A stretch of 64,000 bases of DNA from Austwickia sp. TVS 96-490-7B. Its GTDB lineage: Bacteria; Actinomycetota; Actinomycetes; Actinomycetales; Dermatophilaceae. The position numbers were made by a program, and so were the translations under genes. The notes beneath the pieces were generated by a model that worked only from the letters and a program-made list of their open reading frames with translations, had not been told where the DNA came from and ran no database searches. The stretch spans positions 553,877-617,876 of the forward strand of contig NZ_JAHPZL010000003.1 of assembly GCF_019331795.1 (NCBI RefSeq), written 5' to 3'. Positions 44,033-52,231 of the stretch are shown in pieces; within the stretch, counting starts at the first letter, position 1; each line of letters opens with the position of its first letter.

Positions 44033-44800
44033 ATGAGTAGTGATGCGCCCGCAAAGGAAGGTCTGGCAGCCCTCGTCGTCGACGACGAGATACCCGCCCT
44101 CAGCGAGCTGGCGTGGCTGCTCAATCAAGATCCACGGATCGCCACCGTCCGCACCGCGACCAGCGGAGCAGACGCGCTCCGGGCCCTCGACGCCACGCCC
44201 GCAGATGTGGTGTTCTGCGACATCAACATGCCCGGCCTAGACGGTCTCGAATTGGCTAGAGTCCTCGGCCGCTTCGCCGAACGCCCTCAGGTGGTCTTCG
44301 TCACCGCCTACGAAAAACACGCCGTCGACGCCTTCGAAGTCTCCGCGACTGACTATCTCGTCAAACCGATCCGGGAGGAACGTCTTTACGAGGCGGTACG
44401 GCGCGTCATGGCAGCCCGGCACAACACCGCCCCGTTGCCTCCGGTCCCCACCCCCGAAGACGAGACCATTCCCGTCGAACTCGGTGGCGTCACGACCTTC
44501 GTGCAACGCAGCGACATCATCTATGTCCAGGCACAAGGTGACTACGCCCGGTTGCACACCCGCACTGCCAGCCATCTGATCCGAGTATCCCTGACAACCC
44601 TGGAAGAACGCTGGGCCAGTGCAGGTTTCGTCCGGATCCACCGCAGCACCCTGGTGTCCTTGCCCGCTGTCACCCAGGTCCGCACCGAACGCGGCCGGTG
44701 CGTCGTCGTGCTCAACGGCATCGAACTCCAGGTGAGTCGACGCCACACCCGCGAACTCCGCGAACGTCTGCTGCGCCTGCCCGGCCAAGAACGCGGTTGA
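44033..44800 (+). CDS. LytTR-family response regulator
   Basis: The 255-residue regulator has a receiver domain (acidic pair DD17-18, phospho-acceptor Asp63 in FCDINMPGLDG, Lys in DYLVKPIREER) and a C-terminal LytTR DNA-binding domain (~155-250: VQRSDIIYVQAQGDYARLHT...GFVRIHRSTLVSL). It pairs with the kinase at 42784-44007 and probably activates the downstream transporter genes, with which it is contiguous. Confidence 0.93.
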   Translation: MSSDAPAKEGLAALVVDDEIPALSELAWLLNQDPRIATVRTATSGADALRALDATPADVVFCDINMPGLDGLELARVLGRFAERPQVVFVTAYEKHAVDAFEVSATDYLVKPIREERLYEAVRRVMAARHNTAPLPPVPTPEDETIPVELGGVTTFVQRSDIIYVQAQGDYARLHTRTASHLIRVSLTTLEERWASAGFVRIHRSTLVSLPAVTQVRTERGRCVVVLNGIELQVSRRHTRELRERLLRLPGQERG

Positions 44801-45216
44801 CCCCTCAGCACCGTCCCGCAGCGCCCCCGAGCACCACGAGCCGCGCCGGGGCGCCCCGACGGGTCAAAGTGACCTCACCGCGCAGCCAAGCCCGCCGTCG
44901 CCACCCCAAACGCACCGTCAGCCGGGAACTCGACGAGCAGACCGAATTGGGCGAGGTCTACGTCCGCTCCTTGATGCGCGCGCAACTACGCCTATCCTTC
45001 GTAGTCCTCGGCGGCGTCGGCCTGGCAGTAGGCCTGCTGCCCGCCGTCCTGACCCTGATTCCCTCGCTGTCCTGGCTCCACATCGGGCCGCTCTCGGTGA
45101 CCTGGGTGCTGGTCGGCACCATGCTCTACCCCTTCCTACTGGTCGTGGCTCGCTCCTACCTGCGCGCCGCCGAACGCGTCGAACATGACTTCGACGAGCT
45201 CATGGGACGCTCATGA
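44797..45216 (+). CDS. DUF485-family small membrane protein
   Basis: Starting at TTG (44797, overlapping the regulator stop) gives 139 residues. A GTG at 44869 would give 115. The conserved part is EVYVRSLMRAQLRLSFVVLGGVGLAVGLLPAVL, a second helix around LSVTWVLVGTMLYPFLLVVARSYLRAAERVEHDFDEL. Two-helix DUF485 proteins accompany sodium:solute symporters of the ActP class, as here. The basic N-terminus is cytoplasmic. Confidence 0.78.
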   Translation: MTPQHRPAAPPSTTSRAGAPRRVKVTSPRSQARRRHPKRTVSRELDEQTELGEVYVRSLMRAQLRLSFVVLGGVGLAVGLLPAVLTLIPSLSWLHIGPLSVTWVLVGTMLYPFLLVVARSYLRAAERVEHDFDELMGRS

Positions 45217-46763
45217 CCGCCACGCTGGCTCTGGTCACCATCGCCGCGGTCTGCATCGGCACCGTCCTCGCCGGGAGTTTTGGTCTGCGCTGGTCCCGCA
45301 CCACCCAGGACTTTTACGTCGCAGGCCGCGCCGTCTCCCCCGCCTGGAACGCCGCAGCCATCGGTGGCGAATACCTCTCCGCCGCGTCCTTCCTCGGCAT
45401 TGCAGGCCTCATCTACGCCGATGGGCTGGACATGCTCTGGTATCCGGTGGGATACACGATGGGGTTCGTTGTCCTGCTGGTGTTGGTCGCCGCGCCCCTC
45501 CGCCGATCCGGCGCCTACACCCTGCCCGACTTCGCCGAGACCCGGCTGAGCAGTCACCGACTACGGCAACTGTGCACTCTGCTGGTCGTCCTCATCGGCT
45601 GGCTCTATTTCGTCCCACAGCTCCAAGGCGCCGGATTAGCGTTATTCGCCCTCACCGGAGCACCCAGCTGGGTGGGAGCCATGGCAGTGACCATCGTGGT
45701 CACCGCTAACGTCCTCGCCGGAGGAATGCGCTCCCTCACCCTGGTCCAAGCAGTGCATTACTGGGTCAAACTCATCGCCATCGCCATACCCGCAATCGCC
45801 CTCGTCGGCTACTGGCTCAAAGACGGCCAACCCTTGTCCACCGCACCCTGGCCCCCCGTCGGAGCTGGCACACTCCCCACGCTCGGCGCCGACGACGGAT
45901 CGAGTTGGTCGACGCTGTACGGCTCCTACAGCACCCTGGTGGCGTTATGCCTAGGGACCATGGGGCTACCGCACGTCGTGGTGCGGTTCTACACCAACCC
46001 CGACGGCCGGACAGCCCGGCGGACCACCGTCGTCGTCATTGGGTTGCTCGGCCTGTTTTACCTCTTCCCACCGGTCTACGGGATGCTCGCCCGGATCTAC
46101 CTGCCCCACTTACCGACCGGCGTCGCTGAAGACACCGTCACCCTGCTGTTACCCCAGGTCATGGCCCCTGGCACCGTCGGCGATATCCTGACCGCCGTGG
46201 TCGCCGCCGGGGCCTTCGCAGCTTTCCTTTCCACCGCGTCCGGTCTGACCGTCGCCATCGCCGGAGTCCTCGACCAGTCAGTGGTGCGCCCCCTCCTCAG
46301 CCGCACTCACGCCACTATCGACGGCATCGGCGGATTCCGGCTAGCAACCGTCCTCGCGACCACCATCCCCTGGCTGCTGTGGTGGGAACTGCGCGGCGCA
46401 GGACTAGCCACCACCGTTGGCCTGGCTTTCGCGCTCGCCGCGGCGACTTTCTGCCCGCTACTCGTCCTGGGAGTGTGGTGGCCCAAGCTGACTGCGCCAG
46501 GAGCCGCAGCTGGCATGATCACCGGGGCCGTCAGCACCGTGGTGGCCATCGTGGTCGTTGTGACGGACGGACCAGGCACCGGGTGGGGCGGGGTGATCGT
46601 GTCCCAGCCAGCAGCCTGGACCGTGCCCTTGGCCTTCCTGATGTGTGTCCTCGTGTCGTGGGCCACCCCGCGCCAGATACCCCGCCACACTGGGCGCACC
46701 ATGGCTCGGTTGCACACTCCGGAGCGCCCGCCCGCTGAGATCCCCTCGTCGTACGACGGGTAA
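45213..46763 (+). CDS. Sodium:solute symporter (SSS family, ActP/MctC-like monocarboxylate carrier)
   Basis: The 516-residue transporter overlaps the DUF485 gene by 4 bases. It has about thirteen helices and the SSS signatures: TTQDFYVAGRAVSPAWNAAAIGGEYLSAASFLGIAG near residues 30-65, GGMRSLTLVQAVHYWVK and MGLPHVVVRFYTNPDGRTARRT. The closest class imports acetate, propionate or pyruvate with Na+. Coupling to a LytS/LytTR pair and an acs gene a few kb away fits a short-chain carboxylate role (inference). Confidence 0.9.
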   Translation: MTATLALVTIAAVCIGTVLAGSFGLRWSRTTQDFYVAGRAVSPAWNAAAIGGEYLSAASFLGIAGLIYADGLDMLWYPVGYTMGFVVLLVLVAAPLRRSGAYTLPDFAETRLSSHRLRQLCTLLVVLIGWLYFVPQLQGAGLALFALTGAPSWVGAMAVTIVVTANVLAGGMRSLTLVQAVHYWVKLIAIAIPAIALVGYWLKDGQPLSTAPWPPVGAGTLPTLGADDGSSWSTLYGSYSTLVALCLGTMGLPHVVVRFYTNPDGRTARRTTVVVIGLLGLFYLFPPVYGMLARIYLPHLPTGVAEDTVTLLLPQVMAPGTVGDILTAVVAAGAFAAFLSTASGLTVAIAGVLDQSVVRPLLSRTHATIDGIGGFRLATVLATTIPWLLWWELRGAGLATTVGLAFALAAATFCPLLVLGVWWPKLTAPGAAAGMITGAVSTVVAIVVVVTDGPGTGWGGVIVSQPAAWTVPLAFLMCVLVSWATPRQIPRHTGRTMARLHTPERPPAEIPSSYDG

Positions 46764-47002
46764 ACCAGTCGACACCATCACCAGGTGAATCAATGATCAT
46801 GGCAGGGAAATTCAGGAATTGAGAGGAAAGGCTCGGCTTTCCTCACCAGACCTTGACGGGGCTTTTACTCTTTCTTGACCTTAACTTCGGTGCGGCAACT
46901 GATTGAATAGCCGATTTTCTCGGTGAAAGCACGATTCACGACTGGACCTCGGGGCTTCGTCCACAACCCGTGGGATTCCACAGTCCGTCTCAAGGAGCAG
47001 AC

Positions 47003-47353
47003 ATGTCGACCTTCACGCGCATCGCCGTCGCCGCCTTCGCCTGCATCGCCATCCCAGCTGGTGCCGCCTCAGCTGCCACCGTGAGCGCTGCCTCGCCAGC
47101 CGTGGTCCACACCAATGTCGTCCACACCAATGCGTCAGTCGTGCACACCAGCTCCGCAGTCGTTCACACCAAGGGCAGCGTCGTGCACACCAATTCTGCG
47201 GTGGTGCACACCCAGTCCGGTGTCGTCCACACCCAGTCCGGTGTCGTCCACACCAAGGGTGGCGTCGTGCACACCGTGGTCCACACCAGCTCCGACACCC
47301 CGTTCACTGGCACCGACCTGGCCTTTCTGGCCCTGAACGGCCTGCTCGGCTGA
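47003..47353 (+). CDS. Secreted VVHT-heptad repeat protein
   Basis: The ATG at 47003 has AAGGAG at 46992-46997. The 116-residue protein has a signal peptide (cleavage near ASA|AT), then ten copies of VVHT, seven or eight of them spaced as heptads of the form x-x-[ASG]-VVHT with x = S, N, Q, K or G. It ends in SDTPFTGTDLAFLALNGLLG. The tail resembles an LPxTG-type motif (TPFTG) with a short hydrophobic stretch but no basic end, so sortase anchoring is doubtful. One His per repeat suggests a metal-binding or regular beta structure (inference). I know no named family. A strong terminator follows, so the gene stands alone. Confidence 0.78.
   Translation: MSTFTRIAVAAFACIAIPAGAASAATVSAASPAVVHTNVVHTNASVVHTSSAVVHTKGSVVHTNSAVVHTQSGVVHTQSGVVHTKGGVVHTVVHTSSDTPFTGTDLAFLALNGLLG
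47098..47292. repeat. Imperfect 21-bp tandem repeats inside the VVHT gene
   Basis: The units centre on GTCGTGCACACC or GTCGTCCACACC and are separated by 9 variable bases. Two neighbouring units near 47213-47254 are nearly identical, pointing to recent slippage. Two units are shortened to 12-15 bases. Confidence 0.8.
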
Positions 47354-47380
47354 GCCGGTCACTACCTCAGGCTTGAACAC

Positions 47381-47425
47381 ACCTCTGTCGAGGACCCCCT
47401 ACGGGGCCTCGACAGAGGTGTTTTT
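47381..47425 (+). terminator. Rho-independent terminator of the VVHT gene
   Basis: ACCTCTGTCGAGG (47381-47393) and CCTCGACAGAGGT (47407-47419) pair perfectly over 13 bases, followed by GTTTTT. It also faces the 3' end of trpB on the other strand. Confidence 0.92.
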
Positions 47426-47433
47426 CGGCTCCG

Positions 47434-48666
47434 TCAACCGCGACTGCTGACCTCATGGACGTAGTCGATGTCCTTGTCACCGCGTCCTGACAGGTTGGCG
47501 ATCACCACGGCATCTGGCCCATACCGGCCCGCGAGCTGCACGGTGTAGGCCACCGCGTGAGCGCTCTCCAAGGCCGGGATGATGCCCTCGGCGCGACAAG
47601 ACAAGGCAAAGGCGTCAAGGCAGTCCCGGTCATCAACAGAGACATAACTGACCCGACCCGAGTCTTTGAGATAGCTGTGCTGCGGCCCCACTCCGGGGTA
47701 GTCCAGGCCAGACGCGATGGAGTGCACCGGCGCGGGCTGGCCCGAGTCGTCCTGCAGCACGTAAGTCGTCATGCCATGCAACATCCCCGGCCGTCCGTGG
47801 GTCATGGTCGCCGCGTGCTCACCGACAGCAGCACCACGCCCCCCAGGTTCGACGCCGTACATGGCGACCTCATCATCGCCAAGGAACGCGGTAAACAAAC
47901 CCAACGCATTGGAGCCTCCCCCGACGCAGGCCACCAATGCGTCTGGCAGCGTGCCCTCCTGAGCGAGGATCTGGGCGCGCGCTTCCCGCCCGACCACCGC
48001 TTGGAAGTCCCGCACGATCGTCGGATAGGGGTCAGGACCGACCACGGACCCAATCGCGAAGAACGTGTCCCGATAATCCCGGGCGTACGCCGCGAACGCG
48101 CTGTCCACTGCTTCTTTCAAGCTGCGGCCACCCTCATCAACAGCGACGACCGTGGCGCCGAGCATCTCCATGCGCACCACGTTGGGTCGTTGCTTAGCCA
48201 CATCAATGGCCCCCATGTGGATCTCGCATTCCAAGCCGAGAAGCGCGGCCGCCGTAGCCAATGCGACTCCGTGCTGACCGGCGCCGGTCTCAGCAAGCAA
48301 CCGAGTTTTGCCCATCCGCTTGGCCAGCAAGCCTTCACCGAGGCAGTGGTTGATTTTGTGGGATCCGGTGTGATTGAGATCTTCCCGTTTGAGGTAGATC
48401 TTGGCACCACCGGCATGGCGGGTGAGGGATCGAGCAAAAAACAACGGTGAGGGCCGTCCGACGTACTGGGCGAGGAGGTCGTCGTACTCCCTGAGGAAGG
48501 CGGGATCAGCTGCTGCGAGGGCGTACTGTTCGGCGACCTCAGCAATGGCGTCTTCCAACTGGGGTGGGAGATGACGTCCGCCGTAAGCCCCGAAACAGCC
48601 GCGGTCATCTGCGTGCATCAGGTCGGAGCGGGCGGGCTGGCCAAGGACGCTGTCGTGGTCGCTCAT
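47434..48666 (-). CDS. trpB: Tryptophan synthase beta subunit, solitary
   Basis: From the ATG at 48666 (AGGAGA upstream) the 410-residue PLP enzyme joins indole and serine to give tryptophan. It has the PLP-lysine motif [11 protein letters not shown], the phosphate-binding [18 protein letters not shown] with the catalytic Glu, and SGRGDKD at the C-terminus. These are TrpB1-type features. No trpA, trpC or other trp gene flanks it, which is unusual. A leader peptide with Trp and a terminator hairpin lie upstream, suggesting attenuation by tryptophan supply. Confidence 0.95.
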   Translation of the reverse strand: MSDHDSVLGQPARSDLMHADDRGCFGAYGGRHLPPQLEDAIAEVAEQYALAAADPAFLREYDDLLAQYVGRPSPLFFARSLTRHAGGAKIYLKREDLNHTGSHKINHCLGEGLLAKRMGKTRLLAETGAGQHGVALATAAALLGLECEIHMGAIDVAKQRPNVVRMEMLGATVVAVDEGGRSLKEAVDSAFAAYARDYRDTFFAIGSVVGPDPYPTIVRDFQAVVGREARAQILAQEGTLPDALVACVGGGSNALGLFTAFLGDDEVAMYGVEPGGRGAAVGEHAATMTHGRPGMLHGMTTYVLQDDSGQPAPVHSIASGLDYPGVGPQHSYLKDSGRVSYVSVDDRDCLDAFALSCRAEGIIPALESAHAVAYTVQLAGRYGPDAVVIANLSGRGDKDIDYVHEVSSRG

Positions 48667-48707
48667 CGGGATCTCCTGGGGATGAAGGCCCACCTCCGGG
48701 AAAGACA

Positions 48708-48735
48708 ACGAGCCGCCCGGCGGCGGGCGGCTCGT
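48708..48735 (-). terminator. Attenuator hairpin upstream of trpB
   Basis: ACGAGCCGCCCG (48708-48719) and CGGGCGGCTCGT (48724-48735) pair perfectly with a 4-base loop. On the - strand it is followed by TGTCTTT. It lies between the leader peptide and trpB, about 40 bases before the start codon, where a transcription attenuator is expected. Confidence 0.75.
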
Positions 48736-48775
48736 GTCGAGGATCAGTCTGGACGTGTCGAGGTAGCCACCCGAA

Positions 48776-48808
48776 TTAGGTGGCGCGCCAGGACAGGTCA
48801 GCGAACAT
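48776..48808 (-). CDS. trpL: Possible trp leader peptide
   Basis: A 10-codon frame reads [10 protein letters not shown] and stops with TAA. It has one Trp codon, and a GCCACC/GGTGGC hairpin overlaps its end. A downstream terminator precedes trpB. Known actinobacterial trp leaders also often start MFA but carry two or three Trp codons, so one Trp is thin evidence. Confidence 0.5.
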   Translation of the reverse strand: MFADLSWRAT

Positions 48809-48997
48809 GGTGGGGACGCTAACGCATCGCACCGCTAGCGGGCAACGACTGTCCGCAGAGCGGGCGGAGGTGCTGTCAGCACCCCCTCATCACCACCCCC
48901 TTTCAGCGGGATCACTTAATGTGGCTTTACATTCGAGGGACAGCGTCCACTTGAACCCCTACTCCTTCCGTGGGCGCTGACAGGTCAGGAGCCCACG

Positions 48998-49993
48998 ATG
49001 AGTGACCCCTACGACGATGTCCCTCCGACGTCCCGTCCGGCAGGTGGCGCCCCAGCAATCCCTCGTCCGGCGGGCGTTCTTCCCCCGCCATCTGAGATAC
49101 CCACGGCACCACAACCGGTGGTGCCCCCCGAGGTTCCGCTCGCCAGCAGTCCCGCCAGAGCGCCCTCCACACCGTCCGCCGTACCTCCCACCAGCCCACC
49201 TGTCATCCCGTCCGCTGCGCCTCCCGGCGTACCCCTCGCGGAACCTGCGACCGATGAGGGGACCGCACCGACCACGATCATCCGGAGTCGTCGTGAACGG
49301 CGGTTGCAGGAAGCCACGACCGGGAAACATGCGGCGATCACCCCCCGACGCACCCCGAGTATGGCAACCACCGGTTTGGGGGTGATGGCGGGAACGGTGG
49401 CGGTGCTGATGGTGGCTTTCGGGATCGCCTACGTCACGTTGCGCCCAGGTGACGCAGACGCTTCCGCGAAAGGGGCCACTCCCCCCGCACCGTCGGCCTC
49501 CCCGTCGTCCAGTTCTCCGGCGTCTGAGCCTCCGAGCCCGTCCGCACCGGCCTCCCCCTCCCCGACCCCGAGTCCGACAGCAAGTCCGACCACCACGTCC
49601 GCGCTACCACCGGCAGAACGTGCCGCCGCTGACGAACTAGATCGGATCGCGCAACGTAGTGCCCCCATGGTCAGTGGCACCTGGGTGGTGACACTGTTCA
49701 CGATGTACGACGGCATTGAGGACCCGTATATGGCGACGCGGGCGGGGTCGCATCGGTGGCGTCCGACCGACATTCTCTGGCTGTATCAGAAGCGGCAGAA
49801 CGAGTTGGGTCTGAAGGGCGCAGCGTTATTGCGGTGGCAGGGACCGCAAGGACCGGTGTGGTCGATGGTCGCTGACGGGGGCTTCACCGATCTGAACGCA
49901 GTGAAGGCGTGGTGTTCGCAGACGTTCGCCATGCATGGGACGTACGACGACCCCGCCGTACGTGACCGGTGCGCTGCGGCGAAGATGCCCTGA
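48998..49993 (+). CDS. Proline-rich single-pass membrane protein
   Basis: The ATG at 48998 has CAGGAG 7 bases upstream. The 331-residue protein has a Pro/Ala-rich cytoplasmic tail (1-90), a basic patch (RSRRERRLQEA), one helix (~125-146, TTGLGVMAGTVAVLMVAFGIAYVTL), a Ser/Pro linker (~155-200), and a ~120-residue extracellular domain containing WVVTLFTMYDGIEDPYMATRAGSHRW and three aromatic clusters with two Cys. The family is unknown to me. This layout is common for actinobacterial envelope proteins of unknown function upstream of acs. Confidence 0.7.
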   Translation: MSDPYDDVPPTSRPAGGAPAIPRPAGVLPPPSEIPTAPQPVVPPEVPLASSPARAPSTPSAVPPTSPPVIPSAAPPGVPLAEPATDEGTAPTTIIRSRRERRLQEATTGKHAAITPRRTPSMATTGLGVMAGTVAVLMVAFGIAYVTLRPGDADASAKGATPPAPSASPSSSSPASEPPSPSAPASPSPTPSPTASPTTTSALPPAERAAADELDRIAQRSAPMVSGTWVVTLFTMYDGIEDPYMATRAGSHRWRPTDILWLYQKRQNELGLKGAALLRWQGPQGPVWSMVADGGFTDLNAVKAWCSQTFAMHGTYDDPAVRDRCAAAKMP

Positions 49994-50157
49994 CCGCTGG
50001 CCGGAACCCTCACCGGAGGCATGGGCGGGAACCGTTGGGCGCGAACCGGTCCCATTCCGTCGCGGGGTGAGCATCGCCTGCTTGCCCGTGGCACACCCCC
50101 GGGTGACAGTAGTCCCTTCTGACGAGGTAGTCGTCGCCATCGACCTTGGGAGTTGCC

Positions 50158-52119
50158 GTGGCCGAGCAGACCCTGTCCCACCTCTTGCACGAGGACCGGC
50201 GTTTCCCGCCGAGCGAGCAGGTCCGTGCCCACGCAAACGGGACAGCCGAGCTGTATGAGCAGGCTGACGCTGACTTCGAAGGTTTTTGGGCGGCCCGTGC
50301 CCGCGAGTACGTGGCCTGGGACACCGACTTCACGCAGGTGCTGGATTGGTCCGATGCTCCGTTTGCTCGGTGGTTTGCCGACGGCCGGTTGAATGCGTCG
50401 TACAACTGCGTGGACCGGCACGTGGAGGCCGGCAACGGCGACCGGGTCGCGATCCACTTCGTGGGCGAGCCGGGCGACACTCGGGACATCACCTATGCCG
50501 ACCTGCAGACGAAGGTCGCCCAATGTGCCAACGCTCTCGCCGACCTGGGCGTCGGCACGGGCGACGTGGTGATGATCTACCTACCGATGATCCCCGAGGC
50601 CGCGATCGCGATGCTGGCCTGCGCCCGCCTGGGCGCACCACACTCGGTGGTCTTCGGCGGCTTCTCCGCCGACGCGCTGCGCAGCCGCATCAACGACGCC
50701 CACGCGAAAGTCGTCGTGACGGCCGACGCGGGCTACCGGCGCGGCAAGCCCAGCGCGCTGAAATCGGCCGTGGACGAGGCGGTCTCGGTCGAGGGCTCCC
50801 CCATCAGCAAGGTACTGGTCGTCAACCGCTGCGACACCAACGTGGCCTGGGACGACGCTCGCGACGTGTGGTGGCACGACGCGGTCGACGGCGCCGCAGG
50901 CGAGCGCGCGCCCGAGATCGTCGACGCCGAGCACCCGCTCTTCATTCTCTACACCTCCGGGACGACCGGGAAGCCGAAGGGCATCCTGCACACCACCGGT
51001 GGCTACCTCACCCAGGCCGCCTACACCAACGCGGTCGTGCACGACCTGCACCCGGAGTCCGACGTCTACTGGTGCACCGCCGACATCGGCTGGGTGACCG
51101 GGCACAGCTACGTCGTCTACGGCCCGATGGCCAACGGCGCCACGCAGGTCATGTACGAAGGCACCCCCGACTCCCCGCACCAGGGCCGGTGGTGGGAGAT
51201 CTGCCAGCAGTACGGCGTAACCATCCTCTACACGGCGCCCACCGCGATCCGCACGTTCATGAAGTGGGGCGCACAGATCCCGGCGACGTACGACCTGTCG
51301 GCCATCCGGCTGCTCGGCAGCGTGGGCGAGCCGATCAACCCCGAAGCGTGGATGTGGTACCGCGAACACATCGGCGGCGGACATGCCCCGGTCGTGGACA
51401 CCTGGTGGCAGACCGAGACCGGGGGCATCATGATCTCCCCGCTGCCGGGCATCACCTCGTTGTGCCCCGGCTCGGCACAGACCGCGATCCCCGGCATCGT
51501 CGCCGATGTGGTCGATGACATGGCCGAGCCAGTCGACAACGGCCAGAGTGGCTACCTGGTCATCACCAAGCCGTGGCCAGCGATGCTGCGCGGCATCTGG
51601 GGTGACCCGCAACGCTACAAAGACACCTACTGGGCGCGTTGGGAGCATCTCTACTTCGCTGGTGACGGCGCGAAGAAGGACGAGGACGGCAATATCTGGG
51701 TGCTCGGTCGGGTCGACGACGTGATGAACGTTTCCGGGCATCGATTGAGTACGTCGGAAATCGAGTCAGCGCTGGTGTCGCATCCAGCGGTCGCGGAGGC
51801 TGCGGTGGTTGGCGCGTCTGACGAGATGACCGGTCAGGCAGTGGCGGCGTTCGTCATTCTGCGGGCTGGGGCCGGTGACGGTCGTGACGAGGCGTCGCTG
51901 ATCACCGAGTTGAAGGCCCATGTCGGCAAGGAGATCGGGGCGATCGCCAAGCCGAAGTCGATCATGATCGTCTCCGAGCTGCCCAAGACTCGATCCGGGA
52001 AAATCATGCGCCGCCTGCTCCGCGATGTGGCCGAGAACCGCGAGGTCGGCGACGTGACGACCCTCGCCGATTCCTCGGTGATGGACTTCATCAAGAACCA
52101 CATCCCAGCCAAGGCCTGA
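50158..52119 (+). CDS. acs: Acetyl-coenzyme A synthetase
   Basis: I use the GTG at 50158 (GGGAG upstream). The 653 residues make a full-length Acs, which converts acetate, ATP and CoA to acetyl-CoA. Motifs seen: YTSGTTGKPKG (P-loop), DTWWQTETGG, the YFAGDGAKKDEDGNIWVLGRVDDVMNVSGHR hinge, and RSGKIMRRLLRD with the Lys regulated by acetylation in other bacteria. Position matches Rv3667 in mycobacteria. A possible link is the carboxylate symporter 4 kb upstream. Confidence 0.96.
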   Translation: MAEQTLSHLLHEDRRFPPSEQVRAHANGTAELYEQADADFEGFWAARAREYVAWDTDFTQVLDWSDAPFARWFADGRLNASYNCVDRHVEAGNGDRVAIHFVGEPGDTRDITYADLQTKVAQCANALADLGVGTGDVVMIYLPMIPEAAIAMLACARLGAPHSVVFGGFSADALRSRINDAHAKVVVTADAGYRRGKPSALKSAVDEAVSVEGSPISKVLVVNRCDTNVAWDDARDVWWHDAVDGAAGERAPEIVDAEHPLFILYTSGTTGKPKGILHTTGGYLTQAAYTNAVVHDLHPESDVYWCTADIGWVTGHSYVVYGPMANGATQVMYEGTPDSPHQGRWWEICQQYGVTILYTAPTAIRTFMKWGAQIPATYDLSAIRLLGSVGEPINPEAWMWYREHIGGGHAPVVDTWWQTETGGIMISPLPGITSLCPGSAQTAIPGIVADVVDDMAEPVDNGQSGYLVITKPWPAMLRGIWGDPQRYKDTYWARWEHLYFAGDGAKKDEDGNIWVLGRVDDVMNVSGHRLSTSEIESALVSHPAVAEAAVVGASDEMTGQAVAAFVILRAGAGDGRDEASLITELKAHVGKEIGAIAKPKSIMIVSELPKTRSGKIMRRLLRDVAENREVGDVTTLADSSVMDFIKNHIPAKA

Positions 52120-52231
52120 CACCGGCTGCACTTCGCAGCGAGGGGGTGCGGCGGATCCCGACGTACCCTCTCCGCGTGTTTGGTGGGTGCGCGCAACGTG
52201 ATTAGCGCCGGCTGGGGCGATGTGTTGAAGT

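Noticed and set aside
47098-47292. CRISPR-like array
   Set aside because: The repeats are in-frame 21-bp codon repeats of a secreted protein with a signal peptide and ribosome site. Spacers are only 9 bases.
48667-48810. T-box riboswitch upstream of trpB
   Set aside because: I cannot find a T-box consensus or specifier loop. A leader peptide with a terminator hairpin explains the region better.
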